Shown one piece after another: positions 1 through 42,087 of a stretch of DNA of 64,000 nt. The position numbers were made by a program, and so were the translations under genes. Positions within the stretch are counted from its first letter, which is position 1, and the number at the start of each line of letters is the position of its first letter. Origin of the DNA: Rotaria socialis (lineage: Eukaryota; Rotifera; Eurotatoria; Philodinida; Philodinidae); contig CAJNYU010003456.1 in NCBI GenBank assembly GCA_905331475.1, positions 89,303 to 153,302 of the forward strand. The letters run 5' to 3'. The notes beneath the pieces were generated by a model that worked only from the letters and a program-made list of their open reading frames with translations, had not been told where the DNA came from and did not search any database.

Positions 1-2721
1 TTTTACAAGTTTTCATTTTCAATTAAAAATATGTTTCCTTCCTATCGTTGCCTTTAAATTTCTTCACTGATGCTTAAACATAAAGGAGAAAATTACACTA
101 GGAAGGTGAGTCAGTTTTGAACAAATCATTTTGATAATGTAATAAATATACAATAGAGAATCAGTAGAAATTTTCACCTACTGCTTAAGCGAACAGCAAA
201 TACGGTGACAAAGAAAGTTTCCCAACAAAACGAAAGTTTTCAAGTAGTTGTAACTGATAAAATAAAATGTGAAAATATTCAGATTAATATTGACAACAGC
301 ATTATTTAACTAGATTTTTAATCGCATGAAAAATTATTTACTGCATACGCAATTTTAGGAATTCGAGTAGTAAACAATGCAACTAGTTTATTCAGAATTT
401 TATATAGTGACATAAAAATTAGATACAAATTTTTAGTGATGTATATAAAAATATTTTTTCGATGATTGAAATTCCAAACAGAAAATTCTTTTCATTATTT
501 CAGCTGCTTTTAAATATCTCTATCGATTAAATTAATCACAGCAATATTATTGAAAAACTAGCCGAGACTTAGCCAGGAAAGAGAGAATACGGTATAATAT
601 TGAAAAGTTCAAAACTGTACTTAGAACGAATGAAGCAATTTTAGTAGACTTTTTTTGCATTAAAAAATGATAGATTAAATATCAGCGCTGTTCATAAAAT
701 CCAACATCGCTCAAGACGACATGGTTGATATCGGTAGAATATTTTTTCTTTTTGGTTGTGATTTAGACTTTAACAATCAAAATATAATCGATCTTCATAA
801 GTCATTCGTCGTCTGTTTAATTCAATGACATGTATATCTGACGGTTGATGACCACGACGCTTGATAAATGACTTCATGATCTACAATGGTTTGCAAAAAA
901 AACTTGGAACAAATCCTTAGTGTATATTAACGCCTTTTTTAACTGCTTTCGAAAAACTGTTTCTATATTTAATACATATCAGTTGACAGTCTCAGAATAT
1001 CTGATCCAATATTTGATTCATTCTGCTTTCTTTTCAATAATCAAGGAACATCTATCTTTTTTCTGTTAGTCAATTTTGATTAAAAAGTTTTTCAATGCTC
1101 ATCTTTAAGACGATTCAAATGGCGCGAGATTGAGCTCGTGAAAACCGTTAATTTACACTGTTCGTGTCAATTTTCAGTCAATTGTTTTAAAGTATTTCGT
1201 TATTTTCTCGAATAAATGGACCTACTCTTTAGCTGTATTTGGTATCAATTACACTTTTTTCGACCATTAGTTGCTCAATATTCCCGAAAACCTTGAGTTC
1301 TGAGATTTTTAATTTGGTATATAATTGTACGCAATGTTATCTTTGTATATCGGTAGATTTTCTTATTAGAACAAAATCTGATATTACAATAATGTAATCA
1401 GAAAACTTGATGTGATTTTAGACTGATTGTCTTGACTATATCCGGTTATTATTATCGAACTATAAAATAGAAACCAATCAAATAAATGAATATTTTTCGT
1501 AGATAATCTACTTAGTGTAAATCTACAATAATCGCAAAACAAAGGCTCAAGAGAATCTAGAAAACATAAAATCTTTATGTTGTGAGATTATTCCAAGTAT
1601 TTTTTTCAAACGATTGTATTTCCTTGCATTTCCAGGTAGAAAACTCCGGAAATTTACAGAAATTCAACAAACAAAAACCCGATTTCTGCCTCTATTTGTT
1701 TACTGTTGGTTCCGATCGGAAGTGGAATAATGTGCTCACTGAATTCTTGTTTTCTATTTCCTTTCATTTTCCGATTGACCTACATCTATCTGCTACATTG
1801 GCGTCAACGCTTGATTTCACAGTAATAATATAATCGGCTAATTCATTCCGTAAATTTTCTCGTATTCTATATCAACTCTGATGGAATCTGGTTCAATACT
1901 ATTGGATAACATAGATATCGACAAAAAGTGCATTCTATATTCTATCTAAATTGATATAAAAATCCCATTCTAATCTCTAGGCTCCGTGCAGAACATATAT
2001 TATAGGAAAAGACGAGATACAAATTTATTTATGATAAACGACAATAGCAAATAATTATTCAATATTGTTTTGATATGTAGAGTGACTTATTATTAAACTA
2101 ATTGTATGAAATCGATTAATTGTATAATAGTAAACTTTCACATCATTAAAGTCTAATATATATTGTTCTAACCTTGATAGTCTTCAATATCAGTAGAAAG
2201 TAGTTGATGTACAACTATAATAAACTTTTATACACAACATTTCAAGCACAGAAAAATATGATGTATTTTTTTTTTATTCCGAGCAACTAATTCTCATTTA
2301 CAAATATTCACTAAGAAAATGTGAACGCAGATTACTATGAAAGTTATCCTTCGAAAATTTCAAATCAATTCATCAAAACTTTAAAGAGTTTTTCTATTTC
2401 CTGATTGTCACAGAGTTGCTATGAAAAACTGGATATTTTCATGATAACTTTAATTAAAATGACTGAAAGTAACTATAGTCAACTAGATTGTCATCTTTTA
2501 AACATCTAATATAATATTTATCAACAATTTTCAGATGTAAGTTGAGGAACGGAGTCACATCAAAAAAAGAGCAATACTTTTTCTTGCAAAAACATGTTTC
2601 AGTCTTTTTTATTGTGTTGATTTTTCGTAAATGAAACCCTACGATTAAATCACTGAAAAATAAATATATTTAAAATATGAAATAAAAAACAACATTAAAA
2701 ATATGCTTCCCAGCACGCCAA
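1..2721. other. AT-rich intergenic DNA, no clear gene
   Basis: I see no convincing coding gene here apart from one possible terminal exon listed separately at 770-880. Open frames are short, AT-rich and without domain signatures. No tandem repeat, RNA gene or transposon end was recognised. Confidence 0.5.
770..880 (-). CDS. Possible terminal exon of an unrecognised gene
   Basis: On the minus strand a pyrimidine-rich tract ends in TTGTAG at 881-886. It is followed by 36 codons and a TAA at 770-772. The peptide begins IMKSFIKRRGHQ and ends EDRLYFDC; it is basic, with KRR and RRR clusters. It has normal-looking codons but no family I recognise. No upstream exon could be linked to it, so it may equally be chance, or a small ORF starting at the internal Met (877). 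Dibasic clusters make a secreted peptide conceivable, but no signal peptide is visible. Confidence 0.25.
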   Translation of the reverse strand: MMKSFIKRRGHQPSDIHVIELNRRRMTYEDRLYFDC

Positions 2722-4602
2722 TCACTCAATCAATGATGTTGCTTTTAATTGTTGCATTGTTTTGCGTTTCTCTAAAATATGTTTTGCAAAACGCTTTGCT
2801 GCTAATACAACTCGAATTGTAAACTGCATTGATCGACATTTATCTTTGATATCATCCGACCTATTTTGATTCATATTCATACACAACAACGATGGATAAG
2901 CGTTTTCTAATATACATAATTGATTAAAAACAAGACTTCGCATTCCACATGATATTTGCCGATTAATATCAGATGTTTGAACAAATATTCGACAAAATGT
3001 TTTAACATGATCAAATTTAAAATCATCATCAATCTTATGACGGCATTCATCATTGTACATTTTATGCGCATACTAATTATAATGAATATTAATTTAATTT
3101 TTAATGAATATTATTAAAATTTCTCACTTACAAAATAATAATTTGATCGATCTCGTGGTATGCTTGGCATATCGCTTACGATCAATGCAATGTAACCAGC
3201 AAGACCAAGCATAAGCTCAATTGAATGATCAAATAACCAAACAATGGAGCACAATTGTGGAATTGATGTTTTATCTTGTAAAAATTTCAAGCACAGTATA
3301 AGAACAGAACCAGCCACTAGCGATGCATTAAAACAACTTGACCATGATTGAATACAAACAACATGAATAAACAAAATTGCTAATGCACGAATCTGAAATT
3401 AATTAAACTTTTTTTTCTTCACTTTTTATTCTCAATCCATAAACAAACCTTGGGAGTATTTAATTGAAAAGTTTCATTCGAATTTAATTCGAGATATAAT
3501 TCAAGAAAATCAAACACGAGAGGTAACTGAACTTCAAAATTTAGTTCATTGTTGACAGTACGCATACAATCACCTATTTCACGTGGTTCAAATGCATTTG
3601 CTGCATAACGTGAGAATTCTTCCATCTATAGATATATTGAAGATATTTTATTTTACAAGAGAAACTTTTTATAGCTATTCATACTCTAATACGACTACGA
3701 TTGTGAAATTTAGCAGAGAGAATAAAAAAAGCCATTGCACGTAATTGATATGTTCGTTCGTTACGTCCTTTTAATGTATCAATAGCATCGATTAATCGAA
3801 CAGCATGTTGAGTTACTTCCGGTTTCATATTATTTTTACGCTAAAAGGAAATTTATAATGAACAAAAACAAAACTTTTTTTGAGATTATTTTTTCAATGT
3901 TTTACTTGTATACCAATTAGCCAATTAACAATCGAACAACGCCATGACAGACGAACTTCACGTTTCGTCAAATCTGTATTACACCAAAGTATAGCATAAT
4001 CGTATGTATATAATGAATGATATTCAGATATCTATTATGGTGAATTAATAAGACCATATTGAATTTGAAAATAATTATTACTTACAAGAATATTAGTTAA
4101 ATGATCTAATAAATAGAATTCTCGATATAAACTAGTAAATACTTGAATGACATGATCAATATGTGGAATATTATTACTATAATAAGCATCTCGCCATGAA
4201 TAAAGAAGATTATTACTAACTAGATTTAAAAAGACAGAAATAAACAGACAAAAAATTGTTCAATAATAGAATTTACTGGAAAAAACAGCAATTTTTGTAC
4301 AATGCTTTGTTAGCCATGAACTAATAGTTGATATTATTTGATCTTTTGTTAATGAACGCTAGAAAAAAATAATCATCTCTGTTCATTTTTTAATCATTTC
4401 ATGAATATTATACTTCTATAGTACAACTAGGCATACATTGTTCGAGTGAAGTGACTATTCGCTGCATGATTATCGGTGATTTAGCAAAATATACAAGAAA
4501 TGTTGTGAGAAAATAGTCTTTTTCGCTATATATACATTCAAACATATCTTCTAACAGCGCACACCGAACGATGAATAATAATCTTACAGAAACGAAAGAA
4601 CG
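2722..4602 (-). CDS. Atypical cyclin-fold protein, eight exons, 5' end uncertain
   Basis: Eight exons join in frame: 4414-4602, 4277-4358, 4086-4219, 3906-4031, 3685-3840, 3449-3625, 3132-3392 and 2722-3072, giving at least 491 aa. The middle carries a cyclin N-box. RLSWRCSIVNWLIGIQRKNN corresponds to the MRAILVDWL-type helix, followed by KPEVTQHAVRLIDAI, YQLRAMAFFILSAKF and NNELNFEVQLPLVFDFLELY. A second helical repeat (IRALAILFIHVV to MLGLAGYIAL) looks like the C-box. Cyclins activate CDKs; which CDK or phase is not readable. Roughly 150 residues before the box are unlike cyclins; a loose resemblance to a RasGEF N-terminal region is only an impression. The first exon given begins at an acceptor, so the true start may lie upstream, or be Met at 4545. 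Confidence 0.68.
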
Positions 4603-6623
4603 CTAGAATTGCTTTCTATTATACGAATCAAAGAATTCATTCGCTTGATCCGTAATATAATCATGTTTTTCTTATTTTGATTTCAATCACTATTTAGTAT
4701 GATTTTATTCTGTAGATTCATGAAATATTTTCGTAATAGATTCATAATTCCTTCAATCAATATCTCACACATTATCAAATAGAAATAATACATTCATTAG
4801 TTAACTTATTTTAAAGTTAATATCTTAAGAAATATATTATAATATAGTATTAGTTAGATAAAAGAAAAGAAGCCCGTCAAAATAAATATAATTATTATCT
4901 TTAGATATTTTATTTCATGCCAAGTAAAAGTGTCTATAACAATCAGCAGATTTTTATCGGTTGACTCTAAATGATGTATGATGAATGACCTTGTATTTTT
5001 ATAGAATAGAATATGCATTCAATGGAAGATCAGGCTTTCTCCAATGAAATTTTAAACAAATGCATAGAATAGTCACATTTCTTTAAAAATATTAGAGTTT
5101 TTCATGTGTTATATTTAGGCTCGAGTCTGTTTGTTTATTTATTATTATACGTTATTTTTATTAAATATTTATTGGATGATCATTAAAAATTTGATATTTG
5201 TTTTATATAATAAAGATATGAAACCTGATGAAAAGATTCATTTATCAATGTGTATGCCAATCTATTGTTACCGATAGAAATAATATTTCCGTGTAAAACA
5301 CTTTGTATTGACATAAGAAGTACTTGTGGAAGATCAAAACATGTTTTGTTTATGCTTTCCTTTCAGCTCAAATAAATTATTAATAGATCTATTAAATATT
5401 GATATTTATGCTCTCTACTTTTTTGATGAATTAATTAAAAGATTTTTTTAGTTTGCCTATTTCGTTCTCATGAATCATATGTTTCTACTATCGAGAATCG
5501 GCTTTGTACTCATTTGATTCTTATTTATATTTGATTAGTTCTGAAATACATATGTACTAGCTGATTTTGATCCAGTGTCGATCTTGTTATAAAATTTCTA
5601 TTGATAATTTTTCAATAAAAAGTATCAATCCTTCGAATAGTCTTTCGTTTTCGATCAAAAAAGGGCAATAATCAAATATCATTACATCATGAATGTGTTA
5701 AAGAAAGAATGATAAATGTATTCAACGTCACCTTGATAGGTTAATGTGAAAGTGCATAAATTTAAAACGATTTGAAATAGAAAAGCTTAATCAAGTATTC
5801 CGTACTTGACAAAATACTATAGATTATTACTACTCAAAAAGTACGATTAATGGTTTTATTTTTTTTTCTTTTAAATTTTCAATGATTTTAATCTGAAAAA
5901 TCAATCCGAAAATTATATATGTCTGCTGTAAAAAGATAAGAACAAAAAACTACATCAGATAACCTTGGACGTTGTCATTGTCAACTATATGTCGATTTCT
6001 CTCTTTTTTTCATATAAGTCTAGTTAGATTGTAAATTTTGTCTCTTTCGTGATGACAATATGATTCGTTCTTTCTTATTCAGGCGATTACTTTTACATAA
6101 GAACGAAAACTCTCTTATTTTTTCTCTTTCTTTCGCTTTATCGATACAAAAAGAATGTAATAATAAGCCAGCTGTATAAAAGAAAAAGAACAAGGTAACT
6201 AGGTATCGTTGAAAATTTTATGTGCCACTATAACCACTGTATATAACTGCTGTTCTATCCAGACAAAAGTATATGTATTTAACATATTCAGAACAAATAT
6301 AACAGAGAACTGTAATTAATGTATATCAGTATTTGATTTCTAAGGTACGATCATTCACTTATAATCAATACTCAACTGTACAACAGTCCTAATGCAACAC
6401 GCAGTAAGAAATAAAGATCTATTAGTAGAAACTTGTAGATTACCTTCAATAGAAAACAAAATAACGCATATTTGCTACTTTTTTAAAATTTCAACTAATG
6501 ATGCATTTTACTTTCTTTATAGACTTAAGTGTTTTACATATGAGTATGGTATATTATATATTATAATTATTATCGACAATATAAAGAAGGCTGATACTTG
6601 ACAAAAAGAAATTCAATACTTCA
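4603..6623. other. Intergenic region between cyclin-like and tetraspan genes
   Basis: This is AT-rich spacer between two genes transcribed away from each other, so it should hold both promoters. I found no recognisable element, repeat or RNA gene. An open frame at 6392-6601 shows no domain and ends before the tetraspan start. Confidence 0.5.
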
Positions 6624-7844
6624 ATGTTTGACAAAAGGAAAATAAACACTTCAATGTTTGATGCAACTAGTAAACATAGAAAAAGAGATAAAATATTCCG
6701 TAAGAGAAAAGAAGTAAGCAATCAAAAATTATCTATCGGTATTATTTTTGGTGTTTGTCTAACGTTAATCACTATTGTACTTCAATGTGTTGCATTTTCT
6801 ACGCCACATTGGAAAGAAATAACTTCAAATACTCATTCGTTGTATGTCGATGGCGTTGATGCACTCATACGTACTGAAATCTTACATTATTTCAATAGTG
6901 TACATCGCTATAGTCGTCTTTCGTATGGTTTATTTCAACGATGTGAATACCGTTCAAGTAACTCATCACTATACAATAATCAAGTTGATTCATCTGATTT
7001 GGATACATATAAATCACTAAAAAAATGCACAAAAAATTTTCTACCAAGATATAAGGATGATCATTTTAATGAATGTCATAGTTTATCATATTATCAATTT
7101 TGTACGAAAGCAAGTGAAAAAAGTTTTAATATCAATGATCATTATCTTCATGCAACCTTTGATATATCTCATTCGCCAATAAACGGCGATGCAAAAGTTT
7201 CCTGTGATTGCCATTATCCGCTTTATTTGTTAATTTGTCAAATAATTGGAATACTAGCAATAATATTTCTGTGTGTAACTTGTTTATTATTCAGTTTATT
7301 TTCCTGTTTTACTAATCTACATTATCGTCTTAAAATTAAATATTTTGGTATGTTATCATCATTATTAGCAATCATTTTTTTAATGATCAATTTAATACTT
7401 GTATTCGAACATTTTGAATATGAATCAATTGCATATTTAGTTGCCATTGAAAAACATTATAAATCAAATCAAATTTATAAATTATCAGATGACGCAAAAA
7501 CTGCCCTTCATCGATTTCTATCCAGTATTAATATTCGCATGGGTTATTCAGCTATCATAGCTTGGATTGCTTTTGTTTTATCTATCATTGATGGGCTATT
7601 ATTATTAGCTACATGTGAAATCAAACATGATTATAGTGAAAACGAAATACATAGTAGTCTAATATCTCCTGAAACTGATTTACATCATAATCCATTACAA
7701 TTTACATCAGTATCAAATAACTCTCAATCATCACCACCACCGATGCATGTGATAAATAATCACGAAGAAAATAGTTTATTAACTTCAAGCTTGTATGAAA
7801 ATAATCATCAACCATTACGTACTCTAAAAGAAGATGAAGTTTAA
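6624..7844 (+). CDS. Claudin/PMP22-like four-transmembrane protein
   Basis: Single-exon 406-aa protein with a basic cytoplasmic N-terminus (RKRDKIFRKRKE-type, residues 18-30) and four hydrophobic segments at about 36-58, 200-229, 240-261 and 306-331. A large first extracellular loop (60-198) contains YGLFQRCEY, like the GLW..C motif of claudin, clarin and PMP22 relatives, several further cysteines and an NSS glycosylation sequon. A smaller second loop separates segments 3 and 4. The roughly 75-residue tail is polar, rich in Ser, Asn, His and Glu. The family usually has about 200-250 residues, so both the first loop and tail are expanded. The topology suggests a membrane scaffold or junction-type protein; true claudin function is unproven. 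Met at residue 11 is an alternative start. Confidence 0.72.
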   Translation: MFDKRKINTSMFDATSKHRKRDKIFRKRKEVSNQKLSIGIIFGVCLTLITIVLQCVAFSTPHWKEITSNTHSLYVDGVDALIRTEILHYFNSVHRYSRLSYGLFQRCEYRSSNSSLYNNQVDSSDLDTYKSLKKCTKNFLPRYKDDHFNECHSLSYYQFCTKASEKSFNINDHYLHATFDISHSPINGDAKVSCDCHYPLYLLICQIIGILAIIFLCVTCLLFSLFSCFTNLHYRLKIKYFGMLSSLLAIIFLMINLILVFEHFEYESIAYLVAIEKHYKSNQIYKLSDDAKTALHRFLSSINIRMGYSAIIAWIAFVLSIIDGLLLLATCEIKHDYSENEIHSSLISPETDLHHNPLQFTSVSNNSQSSPPPMHVINNHEENSLLTSSLYENNHQPLRTLKEDEV

Positions 7845-8107
7845 CTTAATACTGTTAAAATAGTCAACGCATCATTGTGTTTTATTTTATTTTCTTCTTC
7901 AAAATGATTGACATACAAGGGAAAAAATAGAGAATCATGCATACGTATATATATATATATTATTTTCAAATGGCAAAAATTTGCTTCATCTGGATGTTAC
8001 GAACAGAAAAAAAATTAATGAAATCAATATTTTTGATCTTTCATTAAACACCGTTTGTCATTTTGCATGTCTCTGTGATTTTGTTTTGCTGTTTTAATTT
8101 TTATACT

Positions 8108-8780
8108 TTAATCAAATCGGTAACGTTTATCAAAACGATATCGTTTGTTAATCGTATTCGTATCCAAACGTCTTTTGTCAAATCGATAACGTTTATCAAA
8201 ACGATATCGTTTATCCATTAATAGTAAATGATCATCATTATTTTCATCGCTATCATGTGATTCATGGCTTTCAATTGGTTTTGATGCTTCCTTTTTATCA
8301 AAGCGATAACGTTTATTTAAATCAATAGAATTTGTTTTCTCGTTTTGTGTAGAAATGTCAGCACAAACAAATAGTAGTTGGCTGAAAACCTAGAAACAAA
8401 CAAATTACAAATTTTTATAATAGAAAACAATACATTATTATTTTTGAACGGAAACTAACATACAAAATAAAAAGAAAAGAAGTGGAATGAAAGCATCCGC
8501 CTTATTATTCGATCTATTATTCATTAATGACACAACTAATTTACTATATAAAACTACTAGGCTGTGTCTTTTTGTTTGCTTATAAAAAAAAGTTCATCTA
8601 ATCAAAGAGAATGTATGATCTGTAGAAGACTAATGAACCGAAAATGAAATGACTTTATTTTGAATTTGATTGAAATATCGGATAAAATTTTCACCATACA
8701 AAAATGAATTTATATTTCTTTTTAATACTTACGATAAGAAGCAGAAATAAGACAAGATGTTTATTGTAAGTGAGTTCCAT
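8108..8780 (-). CDS. Neuropeptide precursor with five YRFD copies
   Basis: Two exons, 8733-8780 (16 codons) and 8108-8389 (93 codons plus TAA), joined across a GTAAGT...TTTCTAG intron, give 109 aa. The N-terminus is a textbook signal peptide spanning the junction: a short polar start, then HLVLFLLLIVFSQLLFVC, with likely cleavage near CADIS. The rest is acidic spacer and basic cleavage sites. The tetrapeptide YRFD occurs five times, always preceded by KR: once followed by KK, twice by KR, once by KRR, and last at the C-terminus itself. This is the architecture of prohormone-convertase-processed neuropeptides. No glycine follows the copies, so C-terminal amidation is not expected, unlike RFamides. 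It sits tail to tail with the tetraspan gene. I recognise no named family. Confidence 0.82.
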
Positions 8781-8904
8781 TTGTTAATGAGAAAATAAAA
8801 TTTATGTGATTGTTGTAAATTGTTATTATTTGAAAAGTAGCCGTCAAACGTTTGCTTCTCTCTTTTTTATATGCGTATTCCCAATGTCAAACGTAATGAG
8901 AGAA

Positions 8905-8923
8905 AGAGAGAGAGAGAGAGAGA
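8905..8923. repeat. GA microsatellite
   Basis: Simple (GA)n run in the upstream flank of the YRFD precursor gene. Confidence 0.9.
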
Positions 8924-9492
8924 CAGAAAAAGTAGAGAAAAAGAGAAACTATCATTTCCGTACGTTGATTAGCTACTTTCTGTTTTTGTCTTAGGATCGC
9001 ATGGGAGTACGAAGGAGAGAAAAAAATAGATAGAAGATAGAAGCTTCCGCCTCATTCTATGAACTAGTTTATATCATGAAATTGATGAAACAATTAATTG
9101 TCCAGCATTACATTGACAGATCATGTTTAAACACTAGCACATTGTGTATATTCCATGTTTCTTTTTTATATTGATTGCGACTAAAAGAAAAACATAAATA
9201 ATAAAATCTACTTGAGTCAGGATTTACGTCAAGTTCAGAAGCATAACATGACATGATGTCAACAATCCTTTAAATCTATTCAATTAATAATTATTATCTG
9301 TTTTTCAATCGCTTACAGATAATATCATCAGTGATCGGGATTTCACTTGTTTCTCTAATTGAATCTTTTGATTTTTTTTTATTGTTTAGATCGGATATAA
9401 TTTGATTGATTAGGATAATGGATTTTTCTAGATTGAGTTTATTGATTCATTTAAAAAACAAAAACTTATTGACAAATATATAGAGTTTATAT
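8924..9492. other. Short spacer, nothing recognised
   Basis: AT-rich DNA between the start region of the peptide precursor and the 3' end of the dynein gene. No gene or repeat is visible. Confidence 0.5.
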
Positions 9493-39446
<29,954 letters not shown>

Positions 39447-41138
39447 TCTTATTATATGAATTCAACGAAGATTGAATTCTAATAGTTATATTTATTTTCA
39501 CAGCTGATGACTTTCATAGCAGACATTCGTTTTTCAATGGTCACTTAGTTACGCCTTAATATTCCTCACTTTGATTTGGTAGTGACATCTATCGAGTGTG
39601 AATTGTATATACTCTAATATGATGAAAAAGCCAATTTTGAGCATACATGAACAATCATATTTTGTCAATAATTTAGAAATAGTTATATATATATATATCT
39701 TAGGCATCGGTTGAATTATGTGTATATATGTCAAGGAAGAAATGTATATATCGTGTAGACGAGTCACAGTTTTAAACATGAATATATTTTCATGTTTTCT
39801 TAGAAAGTGAGATCTAAATTTATTAGATCTTTGAAGTTACAAATAGAGTTCTATTTTCAATTTGCAAAAAGTGATAGAGCAAGTAGTATTCTATCGAATA
39901 AGAGACTTTTCAGTTCTTTTCAAAGTGGTTCACCGAGATAGGTTAATCTTGCAGAATACATAAAACTTGTATTTTTTTCCTCCTATCTATGAAAATATAA
40001 TCTCGTCTTGTCTGTAAAGTTTTCATGAGTCGGTCAAAACACGTCAATTAGAGCTCAGATATACTTTATCTTTCAGGCAGAAGTTTGACTCATGACTGTA
40101 GGTAAACATGAATTTTGTTCCAAAATTTTAGCCAATGAGAATTTGAATTTTTATTTTTCAGAGGTCTATTTTTTTTGAGAAATAACTTATCTTTTTCATT
40201 TTCAATGATTTTTGTTGGAGACAAAGTTCTCATCAGAAATCAGTATTGAAATTCTTATTAGTATTTATGATAGTAAAAAGAATGTCAACAATCAACATGA
40301 TCAACAAATTTTGAAGACTATTAAATTCATTTTCTTTCGTTCCCAATAAACAAGCACACTCATATGTACATGGATATATAGTTTTTGTTTCTGTTTGATC
40401 TATTGTTCTTTATTTAATAGAAGCAATAATTAGTGGAGAGCAGAACACGCTTTTGTGTTTTTTCTTAAAATTTGATATTTTGCAAAACGAAGATAACACA
40501 GGCCATCAAGTTTTTCTCAAGAATAGACGAAGAAACATTTAAGAAAAACACCGATTCGTTTTTGAGAAACACCAGACTACAATTCAAATTAATTTTCTAT
40601 CGATAAAAGATAAAGATCGATCGTACAACTATTAAAATATATTAATAGGTACTTTTTCACACAGCTCCTGATCATGCATTATTAAAAGTGAAACAGTTGA
40701 TTAAGATAAACAAATGTTACTCATCATGACTGTGAACATCGCAGATATAGTCTATTCATCTTTTTTTGTTTTCAAAAACATCCCTTAGTATTTTTAGAAA
40801 TAGAAAATAAAATAAAAACACAATGGAAGCGTTATACTGTATTGCACATCATGGATTTCATCTGTTTTCTGATTTATTGTGCTAGGCTTTTTTCTAACTA
40901 CTTTGTATTGAAATTTAAACGAAGAAGGTATTCTCATTCGATTAAACTTTGCATTCAAGCAAGATGTCGTTTAGCTTACGAACAAAACCATACGAGTCAT
41001 GTTGAGCAATAACTTCGTTTTTTATTAAGAGTAAAAACAAAATACCTTGCGTAATACCAACGTCATCTATACTGGTGTAGTTTATATTTTCGTATAAATA
41101 GACGTACATATTCATTATAGAAATCGTTTCTTCAACTT
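39447..41138. promoter_or_regulatory. Divergent intergenic region of DYNC2H1 and TMEM183
   Basis: 1.7 kb between the start codons of two genes transcribed away from each other, so both promoters should be here. No TATA box or other motif stands out against the AT-rich background. A short (AT)n run lies near 39683-39698. Confidence 0.4.
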
Positions 41139-42087
41139 ATGCATCACTTCGGTGATACTTTAATCGATGAACAAGAATGGTTTGAAAAAGATTTGAGTGA
41201 TTTCGATGATACAAAATTGACTGATGAGGATTCTGTAGTCAAACAACAAACTATTCAATTTACACAAAGAAAATCTTCGAAAAACGTATCTGCCATAGAA
41301 AAAACTTATCATGGAAGAGATTATCCATTCGATCTATGGTATTTAATTGCCATGCACATAGCGCCAGAAGATATAGGTAGATTTGCATTAATTTGTCGTA
41401 AAGCAAATCAAGTTATAAATACAATACCTTTTTGGATATCTCTGTTTAGAAAGTAAAATAGCGATTTATTTTGAAATTTTGAAATTTTATTTTATTACTT
41501 TGTTTAGACATAATAAAATTGAAGCAAGACGACTGACGCGACTACTCATAAAAGAACATCTATTCGTAGTGCGAACGTTCGTGATCAAATCTTTGTATCA
41601 AAGTTATCAATTATTTCTAGAACGCTTTGATAAAACAGCTGCTATACAGAAAGAACCCCATTTTCTATTATCAGCCCGATGTATTCGAATATGGTATTCG
41701 AAACGACCAACACTACGTGACTCATACAATTATTATTTTGAATTTCGTTTTGATACTATTCAACAATCAAAACAAGACGGCACCTATATGCAAGCAATAT
41801 CACCAATATTTAAAGCGAATAATCAAAATATGATTAACCAAAATAGTTATATTTTACACTTAATTTCTGCCAATTTTGCACCTATTGGTCCATATATGGG
41901 GATGGTTTTATCCAAACTGAAATTCAATGTTAGTAGTGATTATCGATATCATAAATTAAAAATGTGGTTTGACTCGTCACGATCGTCCTCACAAAAATTT
42001 GACTTTAACAATTCTGTAGTAACTATTGATCCGGTATCATGTTTAAGAATATACAAATGGTATAATTGTCCAGATACTTTAGACTGA
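41139..42087 (+). CDS. TMEM183: TMEM183 family protein with F-box-like motif
   Basis: Exons 41139-41452 and 41508-42087, joined AA/A (Lys) across a 55-bp intron, give 297 aa. The conserved core matches animal TMEM183: YPFDLWYLIAMHIAPEDIGR, FALICRKANQVINTIPFWI, FVIKSLYQSYQLF, then LISANFAPIGPYMGMVLSKL (the hydrophobic stretch behind the family name), and SVVTIDPVSCLRIYKWYN near the C-terminus. The first block resembles an F-box-like helix set. The N-terminal 75 residues are acidic and poorly conserved. The protein is somewhat shorter than the vertebrate one. Its biochemical role is unknown, so only the family assignment is firm. Confidence 0.85.

Noticed and set aside
6392-6601. ORF just upstream of the tetraspan gene
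   Set aside because: AT-rich low-complexity translation, no domain, and no splice link to the tetraspan start.
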